Part shown: positions 44,270-51,806 of the stretch, one piece after another | Layout of the letters: the number at the start of each line of letters is the position of its first letter | Position numbering within the stretch: the stretch's first letter is position 1 | Assembly (NCBI RefSeq): GCF_900112225.1 | Contig: NZ_FOLD01000016.1 | Coordinates: 56,073 to 120,072, forward strand | Length of the DNA: 64,000 nt | Reading direction: 5' to 3' | From: Massilia yuzhufengensis | GTDB lineage: Bacteria; Pseudomonadota; Gammaproteobacteria; Burkholderiales; Burkholderiaceae_D | Notes under the pieces: generated by a model | The model's database searches: none | What the model was told of the DNA's origin: nothing | Seen by the model: the letters and a program-made list of their open reading frames with translations, nothing else | Made by a program: the position numbers and the translations under genes

Positions 44270-46569
44270 GATTGACTCTCCTCGAAAGATTGAACGCTCG
44301 CCATGCCGAACGCTAGCAGGGGGCAGATGAAAAACAGCAGGTGCGAGCCGCCCGCCGACAGGAAACTCATCGGCTGGCCCATGATCGGGAACAGCGCCAG
44401 GTTGGTGCCCCAGGACAGCAGGAAGTGCCCGGCCAGGAAGGCCGCGCCGCCGGCCAGCAGGAAGCACTGGAAGCGCCCCAGCCAGGCGCGCCGGAAGTCG
44501 CCGGCCGCGGCTGCCGCGCGCCAGGCCGTGGCGGCCGCATGCAGCAGCGCCGCCAGCAGCAGCGCCTGCAGCCCCCACAGCAGCAGGCCGCCCAGCAGGC
44601 CATGGCGATTGACCAGGAAGGACGGCGCGAAGTCGTCCTGCACCGCCGGGATGCGCAGCGCCTCGCCGGCCGGCCCGCCCAGCGAGGCGGCGCCCAGCAG
44701 GCCATCGGCGCCGAACCAGCCGCCGGCCGCCACCGCGCGCGCGCCCAGCAGCATCTGCTGGCCGGTGTGCGGGTGGGCGGTGGGGTCGGCCCAGACCTGG
44801 AAGCGCTCGGCGTAGAAGCCGGCCGCGCCCAGTCCCGGCCCGGCCTGCTGCAGGCCGATGGCGCCGCCCAGCAGCGCGCAGCACAGGCCCGCGGCGATGC
44901 CCGCCTGCAGCCGGCGGCCGGTGGCCAGGCACCACGCCAGCAGCATCACGGCGGCCCACACCAGCAGCAGGATCAGCGGCGAGTAATCGTCCACCTGCAC
45001 CAGGGCGACCGCCAGCAGCAGCACGAACAGCAGGGCCGGCGCCACCATGCGCAGCCAGTCGCGCCAGCTGCGCCGGCCCGGCGCCGCGCCGCCGGTGGCC
45101 AGCGCCAGGCAGTGCGCGCTGAGCGCGGCCAGCGCGAGCTTGGCGAATTCCACCGGCTGGATGTCGAACACGCCGGTCTCGTTGCCGAACGTCACCTGCA
45201 GCACCAGCCCTGCCAGCGCGCCGAGGGCCAGCAGCACCAGCAGCCACTCGGTCGCCGGGCGCGATACCTCGTTGCGGGCAAGTCCCTGCATCAGCAGCAG
45301 GCCCACCGGCAACCCGGCCGCCAGCAGCACGCAGCTGGTCTCGACAAAGCGCAGCATCGAGGTGTCGCGTGCGCCCAGGCCCAGTTCCAGCTGCAGCAGC
45401 AGGCCGGCGCCCAGCAGCAGGACCGCCACGACCCCCAGCAGAGAAGGCCGGCGCGGCCACAGCAGCGCGTGCCAGAGCGCCGCCCATGCCAGCAGCAGCG
45501 GCCAGCCGGCGCCCGGCGCGGCGCCGGTGCGCTGCATGACCAGTACCAGCACCGCTGCCGCGGGAATCGCGGCGCTGGCGAGGATCTTCGCGAGCGCCGC
45601 AGCGCCGCGCACCCGGCCGGCCGGGCGCAGGCCGGCGGCGCCGAGCAGCACCAGCGCGGACAGCGCGGGGATCCAGGCCGGCGCCGTCGGGGCGGCGAGC
45701 CGCCACAGCGCGCGTTCCTGCCAGCGCCACTGGACGGCAGCGGGCAACTCGGCCCGGGCTTGCGCGAACAGCTCCACCTGCGCCGAAGGTTGCAGGCGCA
45801 GGGTGGCGCCATCGACGGCCAGCGCATAGCGTGTGCGGCCCACGGCCAGGCTGTCGACGCCGGCGAGCGGGTGCTCGCGCTGGGCCGCGTCCTGCCAGCG
45901 GCCGGCGTGGGTGAGGAGCACCGGCTGCGATCCACGCACCGTCAGTGCGAGTTCGCCGGTAGGGGCGCGCGCCAGCGTTACGTTGCCGGTATCGAGCCCC
46001 GCGACGGCGAGGCGGTTGCCGCAGTAGAGATTGCCCCCGAAGACCAGTGGCCTCTTGAAGGCGAGCAGGGTGGGAACGATCCGGTTCCAGAGTCCCGCCA
46101 GGCGCGCGCCGCTGCCGGCGTCAAGGCAGGCCGGCTGCGCCTGGCCGTCGCGCAGCAGGCGCGCGCCGTCGTAGTCCCAGCGGTGGCCGGCGCCGCGCAA
46201 GACCGCGCGGCCATCCCGCACATCGGCCAGCTCGAACAGCGCGGCGCCGGCCTGCAGGCGCTGTCCGGTGGCGATCGCAACGCTGCCGGTGTGCAGGCGC
46301 TGCCCGCCTTGCGTGAGCAAGGCCGCCTGCGCCGGGCTGGCGTTGCGCAGCCACCAGTGGCCGGCGGCGTCGCGCCGCACCACGAACTGCCGGGCGGCCG
46401 CGCGCGGCGCCGCCAGTTCGGCGCGGCCGAGGGTGCTCGATGCGCCCGGCGCCAGCGTGACGGCTACTTGCGCGGGCAGGAAGCGTTGCGGCGCGTTCAG
46501 CAGCGCGGCAAGGTGCAGCGCGCACACACATGCCAGCGCCAGCGCGGCGCATGCCAGGCGCGTGCTCAT
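44230..46569 (-). CDS. SEDS (FtsW/RodA) family protein with N-terminal FHA-like periplasmic region
   Basis: Protein of 779 residues. One N-terminal helix (ACAALALACVCALHLAALL), then 280 residues of soluble beta-rich sequence with at least one FHA-like module (ASSTLGRAELAAPRA, HWWLRNASPAQAALLTQGG), possibly two (LYCGNRLAVAGLDTGNVTL). The SEDS membrane domain follows from about 320: QPVEFAKLALAAL (about 469-481), AVQDDFAPSFLVNRHGLLGG, and FPIMGQPMSFLSAGGSH (about 726-742), which are the conserved glycan-polymerase segments. SEDS proteins polymerise lipid II together with a class B PBP; the transpeptidase at 22427-25480 is the obvious partner. The ATG overlaps the kinase stop (ATGA). Confidence 0.85.
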   Translation of the reverse strand: MSTRLACAALALACVCALHLAALLNAPQRFLPAQVAVTLAPGASSTLGRAELAAPRAAARQFVVRRDAAGHWWLRNASPAQAALLTQGGQRLHTGSVAIATGQRLQAGAALFELADVRDGRAVLRGAGHRWDYDGARLLRDGQAQPACLDAGSGARLAGLWNRIVPTLLAFKRPLVFGGNLYCGNRLAVAGLDTGNVTLARAPTGELALTVRGSQPVLLTHAGRWQDAAQREHPLAGVDSLAVGRTRYALAVDGATLRLQPSAQVELFAQARAELPAAVQWRWQERALWRLAAPTAPAWIPALSALVLLGAAGLRPAGRVRGAAALAKILASAAIPAAAVLVLVMQRTGAAPGAGWPLLLAWAALWHALLWPRRPSLLGVVAVLLLGAGLLLQLELGLGARDTSMLRFVETSCVLLAAGLPVGLLLMQGLARNEVSRPATEWLLVLLALGALAGLVLQVTFGNETGVFDIQPVEFAKLALAALSAHCLALATGGAAPGRRSWRDWLRMVAPALLFVLLLAVALVQVDDYSPLILLLVWAAVMLLAWCLATGRRLQAGIAAGLCCALLGGAIGLQQAGPGLGAAGFYAERFQVWADPTAHPHTGQQMLLGARAVAAGGWFGADGLLGAASLGGPAGEALRIPAVQDDFAPSFLVNRHGLLGGLLLWGLQALLLAALLHAAATAWRAAAAAGDFRRAWLGRFQCFLLAGGAAFLAGHFLLSWGTNLALFPIMGQPMSFLSAGGSHLLFFICPLLAFGMASVQSFEESQSCRSTSNTKSWPG

Positions 46570-47528
46570 GCCGCTCGCCGCAGGGGCTGTTCCAGGCCGG
46601 CGCGCACGGCGCCCAGCATGCGGCTGATCTCGAGCGCGTGCCGCGGCCGCGCTTCCGGCTGCGCAGCAAGCAGGCGGCGCAGCAGCGCGGACGCCGCCAG
46701 TCCGGCGCCGCCAAAGCAGGCGCCGAAGGCGGCCGCTTCGTCCGGCTGCAGGGTGGGCGGCACGCTGCCATCGGGTGCGCGCAGGGTCGCCGCGCCATCG
46801 CGGCCGTGGGCGCCGTAGGCCTGGCCGCAGGCTGCGCTGTAGCGCAGCATCCGGCCGCAGGCGAGGAAGTAGAGCAGGGCGCCGAGCGCGAAATAGTCGC
46901 TGCGCGTGTCGGTGAGGTACTGGCCGCGCGCCTGCGGGAAGAACTGTTCCGGCGCCTGCCAGTTGGCGGTGCCGGCATACGAATGGGTGGCCGCTTCCGG
47001 CAGCGCGCGGCTGGTGCCGAAATCGGCGAGTTTCAGGGCGCCGCTGCGGCGCTCGATGAGCAGGTTGCCGGGCTTGAGGTCGAGGTAGCGGAAACCCGCC
47101 GCGTGGACCTTGGCCAGGGCCTGGTTGACCTGGGCGGTCCAGTCGAGCACCTGCAGGGCGCCGGTCGCGCGGCCGGCGGCGCGTTCGCTGGCCAGGTGGG
47201 CCGTGAGGTCGCCGTCGAGCAGTTCCAGCGCCATCGCGGGCAAGCCCTCGTGCACGCCGCTGTCGAGCAGGCGCACGATGTGGCGCGCATCCCACGGCGC
47301 CAGGCCGGCCAGGAAATCCATTTCCTGGCGCGCGCAGTCGGCCCAGTGGCCGCGCAGGGCGCCGGGCGCGCGCGCCATCTGTTCGGTATTGACCAGCTTG
47401 ATGGCGACGCTGCCGCCCGTCCCCGGGGCATCGGCGCGCCAGACCACACCATAGGCCGAGCCGCCGAGCTGCTCGCGCAGCCGGTACTGGCCACGCGCCA
47501 ATGAAACGATGCTGTCTTGCTGGACCAT
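46566..47528 (-). CDS. Soluble Ser/Thr protein kinase
   Basis: Kinase of 320 residues with no membrane anchor and no PASTA domains. Glycine loop LGGSAYGVVW (about 20-29), Lys in SVAIKLVN, catalytic loop YLDLKPGNLL in which HRD is replaced by YLD while the catalytic Asp and the Lys/Asn are kept, metal loop ADFGTSRA, and APEQFF as the APE motif. The replacement of Arg in the HRD motif means it is not activation-loop regulated in the usual RD way. C-terminal helices to residue 320. First gene of the operon that continues with the SEDS, FHA-like and SH3-like genes; translationally coupled to the SEDS gene. Start at 47528. Confidence 0.93.
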   Translation of the reverse strand: MVQQDSIVSLARGQYRLREQLGGSAYGVVWRADAPGTGGSVAIKLVNTEQMARAPGALRGHWADCARQEMDFLAGLAPWDARHIVRLLDSGVHEGLPAMALELLDGDLTAHLASERAAGRATGALQVLDWTAQVNQALAKVHAAGFRYLDLKPGNLLIERRSGALKLADFGTSRALPEAATHSYAGTANWQAPEQFFPQARGQYLTDTRSDYFALGALLYFLACGRMLRYSAACGQAYGAHGRDGAATLRAPDGSVPPTLQPDEAAAFGACFGGAGLAASALLRRLLAAQPEARPRHALEISRMLGAVRAGLEQPLRRAA

Positions 47529-47597
47529 GCCTGCCTCCGCCTATCGCGCCTTGCGCCCTTGGGAACTATCAGCGGGGGGCGGCGGAAAAACGAAAGA

Positions 47598-47745
47598 AAC
47601 TTCGGGGTCAGGTCTGACATTTGGACACGGCCTGATCTGTACGCACGGCACGCCACTGGTTGTTACCTGGTTATTCAGTCGAAAGGCCTCAATTGACATC
47701 GGACGGCTCAGTTCGTGTCCAAATGTCAGACCTGACCCCGAAGTT
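47598..47745. mobile_element. 148-bp element with perfect 32-bp terminal inverted repeats
   Basis: Left arm at 47598-47629 begins AACTTCGGGGTCAGGTCTGA and runs on CATTTGGACACG; right arm at 47714-47745 is its exact reverse complement, beginning CGTGTCCAAATGTCAGACCT. The 84-bp centre is not coding. It looks like a non-autonomous inverted-repeat element. No clean target duplication is visible, although both flanks carry a GGAAA-ACGAAA motif. It sits 70 bases upstream of the kinase start, within its likely promoter region. Confidence 0.7.
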
Positions 47746-47762
47746 GCAGTGGGTGGAAAGAC

Positions 47763-47790
47763 GAAAAAAAGCCGCGCAGTGCGCGGCTTC
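47763..47790 (-). terminator. Rho-independent terminator of the glycine-zipper gene
   Basis: Read on the minus strand, AAGCCGCGC-ACT-GCGCGGC is followed by TTTTTTT. It lies 20 bases past the stop of the gene ending at 47810. Confidence 0.85.
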
Positions 47791-47809
47791 GTGTTGCCAA
47801 CTGGCCGGA

Positions 47810-48292
47810 TCAGCGGTCGTGGCGGTCGTGGCGGTCGTTACGGTCCCAGTCGCGGCGGTCGTGGCGGTCGTTTCGGTCCCAGTCACGGCGGTCGCGGCGG
47901 TCGTTGCGGTCCCAGCGCTCACCGACGTAGACGGCGCGCGGTTGCACATACACAGGGCGCGGTTCGACGTAGACCGGACGCGGCTGGACATACACCGGGC
48001 GCGGCTGGACGTAGGTGCCGTAGGCGTAGCCGCGGTTGTCGTAGTAGCCGCGATTGTCGTAGTAGCCGCGGTTATCGTAGCGGCGGTCGTTGTGACCGGC
48101 GATCGAATTGCCCACCGCCGCACCCAGCACGCCGCCCACCAGGGCGCCGCCCGAACCGCCGGCGCTATGGCCGATCGCCGCGCCAAGCACTGCGCCGATC
48201 GCCGTATTCACGCCACGGTCGTCCGCCATTGCCGCAGGGGAGACGGCAACCGCGGCCAGGACCACCGCACCAAAGACTTTTGATTTCAACAT
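47810..48292 (-). CDS. Glycine-zipper envelope protein with repetitive tail
   Basis: Protein of 160 residues. Signal peptide MLKSKVFGAVVLAAVAVSPA (cleavage after about residue 23). Residues 28-65 are a glycine-zipper 2TM segment (AIGAVLGAAIGHSAGGSGG, ALVGGVLGAAVGNSIAG). The rest is three blocks of short tandem repeats: DNRGYY units, YVQPRPVYVQPRP units and the Arg/Asp-rich DRNDRHDRRDW units. The repeats are visible as tandem DNA repeats on the plus strand (for example GGTCGTGGCGGTCGT around 47814-47900). It belongs with SlyB/YMGG-like outer-membrane proteins. Confidence 0.8.
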   Translation of the reverse strand: MLKSKVFGAVVLAAVAVSPAAMADDRGVNTAIGAVLGAAIGHSAGGSGGALVGGVLGAAVGNSIAGHNDRRYDNRGYYDNRGYYDNRGYAYGTYVQPRPVYVQPRPVYVEPRPVYVQPRAVYVGERWDRNDRRDRRDWDRNDRHDRRDWDRNDRHDRHDR

Positions 48293-48503
48293 GGCTTTTC
48301 CTTTTTGCCTCTGCGGAGATCAGGATGATCAGAACGACGCCAGGCATGGAACGAACTATAGACCCGCCGAATCGACATGCCATCTGTTAATACAGATTCT
48401 TACAAGTGCATCGCGAGCCGTAACATGGCATTGCGGCCTTGCAGGGGGAAAACCCCGCCCCATCTAACAATTGTTACTGTTTCGGCCCTGCCGGGCGCCT
48501 TTC

Positions 48504-49622
48504 GTGAACCGATCCTTCGCCATCATCCTCTTTCTGCTCATCCTGCTGCAGGTCTATATAGGCATGCGCCTGCTGCCGGGCCTCGGCATGGCGCCCATTG
48601 CGGCCGGCGTGCTTTTGCTGGCCCTGCTGACGCTGCTGGTGCTGGTGGGGCTGATGTCGGCGTCGATGCGGCGGCGCCGCTGGTCCGAGGCATTTGCATG
48701 GCTGGGCCTGCTGGCCATGGGCTTTTTCTCTTCCCTGCTGGTGATCACCGTGGGGCGCGACCTGGTCTTGCTGGCCCTGCGCCTGGCGGGTGCGTCCACG
48801 CCCGGGTTCATCGGGGGCAGCGCGCTCGCCGTGCCGCTGCTGGCGCTGGCCGTAAGCGCGCTCGGTTTCGTCAACGCGCGCCGGGTGGCGCGGGTGGTGA
48901 AGGTGGACGTGCCGATCGCCGGATTGCCGCCGGCCCTGCATGGCTACGCCATCGCACAGCTGTCCGACATCCACGTTGGCCCGACCATCCGGCGCCCCTA
49001 CCTGAACGCGATCGTCAACCGCGTCAACATGCTCGGCGCGGATGCGATCGCCATCACCGGCGACCTGGTGGACGGCAGCGTTCACCGGCTGGCGCCGCAC
49101 ACGGAGCCGCTGGGCCGGCTGGCAGCGCGGGACGGGGTGTTTTTTGTGACCGGCAACCATGAATACTATTCCGGCGCCGAAGTATGGATCGCCGAAGTGC
49201 GGCGGCTGGGCGTGACAGTGTTGATGAACGAGCACGTGATACGGCGCCGCGCCGGGGCGACCGTCATGATTGCGGGCGTGGCCGATTACACGGCCCACCA
49301 CTTCCACCCCGCGCACAAGAGCGACGCGCGGGCGGCGGCAGCGGGCGGGGCGGCGGACGTGCGGATCTTGCTGGCGCACCAGCCGCGCAGCGCACCGGAC
49401 GCGGCGGCCGCAGGCTTTCACCTGCAATTGTCCGGCCACACCCATGGTGGCCAGTTCTTCCCCTGGAACCTGTTCGTGCCGCTGCAGCAGCCCTTCGTGG
49501 CCGGCCTGCACCGGGTGCGCGACATGTGGATCTATATCAGCCGCGGCACCGGCTACTGGGGTCCGCCCAAGCGCTTCGGGGCGCCGTCCGAAATCACCCT
49601 GGTGCGCCTGGTCCCCGGCTGA
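48504..49622 (+). CDS. Membrane-anchored metallophosphoesterase (YaeI-like)
   Basis: Phosphohydrolase of 372 residues. Four hydrophobic helices in the first 130 residues (SFAIILFLLILLQVYIG, AAGVLLLALLTLLVLVG, ...), then the metallophosphoesterase domain with all motifs: LSDIHVG, TGDLVDG, FVTGNHEYY, LLAHQPR, LSGHTHGGQ. YaeI-like enzymes act on lipid or nucleotide phosphates. The start is uncertain; GTG at 48504 gives MNRSFAIILF and is preferred over the TTG at 48471. No ribosome binding site is strong. Stands alone between the glycine-zipper gene and the M28 peptidase. Confidence 0.88.
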   Translation: MNRSFAIILFLLILLQVYIGMRLLPGLGMAPIAAGVLLLALLTLLVLVGLMSASMRRRRWSEAFAWLGLLAMGFFSSLLVITVGRDLVLLALRLAGASTPGFIGGSALAVPLLALAVSALGFVNARRVARVVKVDVPIAGLPPALHGYAIAQLSDIHVGPTIRRPYLNAIVNRVNMLGADAIAITGDLVDGSVHRLAPHTEPLGRLAARDGVFFVTGNHEYYSGAEVWIAEVRRLGVTVLMNEHVIRRRAGATVMIAGVADYTAHHFHPAHKSDARAAAAGGAADVRILLAHQPRSAPDAAAAGFHLQLSGHTHGGQFFPWNLFVPLQQPFVAGLHRVRDMWIYISRGTGYWGPPKRFGAPSEITLVRLVPG

Positions 49623-49721
49623 GCATCGAAATGACGATGTAAATACGTCAATGTTTTTCAGCAAGAAGTGAGCGGATACGCTATCGTTGGCAGCTCCAGA
49701 ACCCACTCAAGGATCCACCGC

Positions 49722-51158
49722 ATGAACCGCCGCAGCCGCCGCTTCCCTGTCCTGACCGTCCTCGCCGCCGCCCTCGTGAGCACCACCGCCCATGCTGCCG
49801 GCCCGGGCAACGACCCGGCGGCGCTGGCGAAGATCCGCGACACGGCGATGCAGAGCAATTACGCGTGGGAGCGCACGGCCGATATGACCGATCTGATCGG
49901 CCCGCGCCTGTCCGGCTCGGCCGGCGCGGCGGCGGCGGTGACCCAGGTGGCCGAGGCAATGCGCAAGCTGGGCGCGAAGGTCACCCTGCAGCCGGTCAAA
50001 GTCCCGCACTGGGTGCGCGGCCTGGAAACCGGCGAACTGGTGGAATATGCGGGCCGTCCGGCCGGCATCACCCAGCGTGTCGTGTTGACGGCGCTCGGCG
50101 GCTCGGGCGCCACGCCGGCCAGCGGCCTGGTCGCGCCGGTGGTGGTGGTGAGGAGTTTCGATGAACTGAAGGCGCGCGGCGCCCAGGTAAAGGGCAAGAT
50201 CGTCCTGTTCGATGTGCCCTTCGACCAGCACATGGCCGACCGTGGCCTGGCCGGGCAAGCCTACGGCCAGGCGTCGGCCTTCCGCCGCGACGGCCCGCGC
50301 CTGGCGGCCGAATTGGGCGCCGCGGCGGCGCTGGTGCGCTCGGTGGGCGGCGCCAGCTACCGGCTGCCGCATACCGGCAGCACCGGCCTGGTGGACGGGG
50401 CGCGTATCCCGGCGGCGGCCGTGACCAATGAAGACGCGATGCTGATGACCCGGCTCGCGGCCCGGGGCGGCCTGAGCATGCGCCTGGTGCTCACCCCGCA
50501 GACCCTGCCGGACGCCGACAGCTATAACGTCATCGCCGACCTGCCGGGGACCGACAAGCCGGACGAGATCGTGATCGTGTCGGGCCACCTCGATTCCTGG
50601 GACCTCGCCACCGGCGCGCATGACGATGCCGCCGGCGTCGCCTCCGCGATGGCCGTGCTCGAGACGCTGAAACAGCTCGACTACCGGCCGCGCCGCACCA
50701 TCCGCATGATCGCGTGGATGAACGAAGAGAACGGCACCCGCGGCGCGCGTGGTTACCTTGCTGCCGAGCAGGCGAATGCCGACAAGCACGTGGCCGCGAT
50801 CGAGAGCGACAACGGCGCCGGCCGGCCCTTTGGCCTGCGCGCCAGCGTGCCTGCCACGTCGAGCAAGCTGTTCGCACCGCTCCAGTCCGTGCTGCAACCG
50901 ATTGGCGCAGGCGTATTCCAGCGCCAGGACGCGCTCTCGACCGGCGACTTGTCGGGCCTGGAGCGCGCGGGCGTGCCGAGTTTCGCACCGCTGATCGATA
51001 CGTCCAGCTATTTCGACTATCACCACACCCCCGCCGACACGCTCGACAAGGTCGACCCGGACCACCTGCGCCGCCACGTGGCGCTGATGGCCGCGACGAG
51101 CTGGTTCCTGGCCAACATCGAGCAACCCATCGGCCGCGCGAACGTTCCCGAGCGCTGA
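49722..51158 (+). CDS. Secreted M28 family zinc peptidase
   Basis: Aminopeptidase-type enzyme of 478 residues with signal peptide (RFPVLTVLAAALVSTTAHAA, cleavage about residue 26). A PA-like insert covers about 130-260 (GLVAPVVVVRSFDELKARGA). The metal-binding residues are in SGHLDSWDLATGAHDDAAG (about 288-306, His and Asp) and WMNEENGTRGARG (Glu pair), with the last His in FDYHHTPADTLDKVD. Length fits the family. AAGGA lies about nine bases before the ATG. It probably digests peptides in the periplasm or outside, as the M1 enzyme at the other end of the window does. Confidence 0.93.
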   Translation: MNRRSRRFPVLTVLAAALVSTTAHAAGPGNDPAALAKIRDTAMQSNYAWERTADMTDLIGPRLSGSAGAAAAVTQVAEAMRKLGAKVTLQPVKVPHWVRGLETGELVEYAGRPAGITQRVVLTALGGSGATPASGLVAPVVVVRSFDELKARGAQVKGKIVLFDVPFDQHMADRGLAGQAYGQASAFRRDGPRLAAELGAAAALVRSVGGASYRLPHTGSTGLVDGARIPAAAVTNEDAMLMTRLAARGGLSMRLVLTPQTLPDADSYNVIADLPGTDKPDEIVIVSGHLDSWDLATGAHDDAAGVASAMAVLETLKQLDYRPRRTIRMIAWMNEENGTRGARGYLAAEQANADKHVAAIESDNGAGRPFGLRASVPATSSKLFAPLQSVLQPIGAGVFQRQDALSTGDLSGLERAGVPSFAPLIDTSSYFDYHHTPADTLDKVDPDHLRRHVALMAATSWFLANIEQPIGRANVPER

Positions 51159-51215
51159 GCTTCCAGGCATATAGGCGGTCCCGGCGCTACCCGGGACGCG
51201 AGAAGGGCAGCGCCC

Positions 51216-51584
51216 TCAGGGCACGGCGATGCGCCTGACCGCCCGCGCATGTCCGCGGTAGGGCCGCCCGTAGATGGTCTGGATGCCGCTGGCGAAATTC
51301 TGCCCCCAGACCAGCTGGGTGCGGGTTTCGTGCGGTTCGCTCGACCAGTACCAGTTGCGCTCGAATCCTTCCCTGAGGTTGGCGAACAATAAAGCCAGTT
51401 CCCGCCGCGTTGGCAATACGCCGCCGCGGGCCACCGCCCAGTCGGCGGCGCTTGGCCAGCTGACATCGACGGCTTCGCCCGGCAACAGCACCAGATGATA
51501 ATCGGACTCTTCCTTACCGAGGATTAGTCCCGCATAGGCCTCGCCCTCTTGCAGCATGGCCCGCACTTGCATGTACTCGCCCAT
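51216..51584 (-). CDS. DUF1566-type (Lcl-like) protein
   Basis: Protein of 122 residues containing the DUF1566 pattern DWAVARGGVLPTRRELALLF and FERNWYWSSEPHETRTQLVW, and a C-terminal strand RAVRRIAVP. Such domains are often found in phage and secreted proteins, with no established function. ATG at 51584 begins MGEYMQVRAMLQEGEAYAGL. No signal peptide. Its codon use resembles the surroundings, so recent transfer is not obvious. Confidence 0.75.
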   Translation of the reverse strand: MGEYMQVRAMLQEGEAYAGLILGKEESDYHLVLLPGEAVDVSWPSAADWAVARGGVLPTRRELALLFANLREGFERNWYWSSEPHETRTQLVWGQNFASGIQTIYGRPYRGHARAVRRIAVP

Positions 51585-51806
51585 TTAACGTTCCTTTCGG
51601 TTGGCAGCAGTCTAGTCAGACCCTGCGGACAGGGCATTGGTTGCTGCAGGAAGTTCGATCTGGGTCATGCAAGTGTTTGATTTCTCAGTGGAAATTTCAC
51701 TTAAACCTTTAATACTCCGAGAAAATTTATTTGCGAAAACGTTGAACTAAGGAAGTTTCCACCGCTCAAAGCTTACTCATTCACCTGATGATGTAAGGAA
51801 CCTTCC
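51585..51806. other. AT-rich upstream region of the beta-helix gene pair
   Basis: The stretch 51665-51760 (TTTGATTTCTCAGTGGAAAT, TTTAATACTCCGAGAAAATT, ATTTGCGAAAACGTTGAAC) is far more AT-rich than the flanking genes. It probably carries the promoter and control sites of the secreted protein starting at 51807. I see no clean dyad or consensus promoter. Confidence 0.45.

Noticed and set aside
22427..47528. Type VI secretion regulatory cluster
   Set aside because: Kinase, PP2C and FHA genes are also found with T6SS, but no Tss structural gene lies in the window, while SEDS and a transpeptidase are present.
47509..47745. ORFs spanning the inverted-repeat element near the kinase start
   Set aside because: They read GLTFGHGL-type translations of the repeat arms with no start site support.
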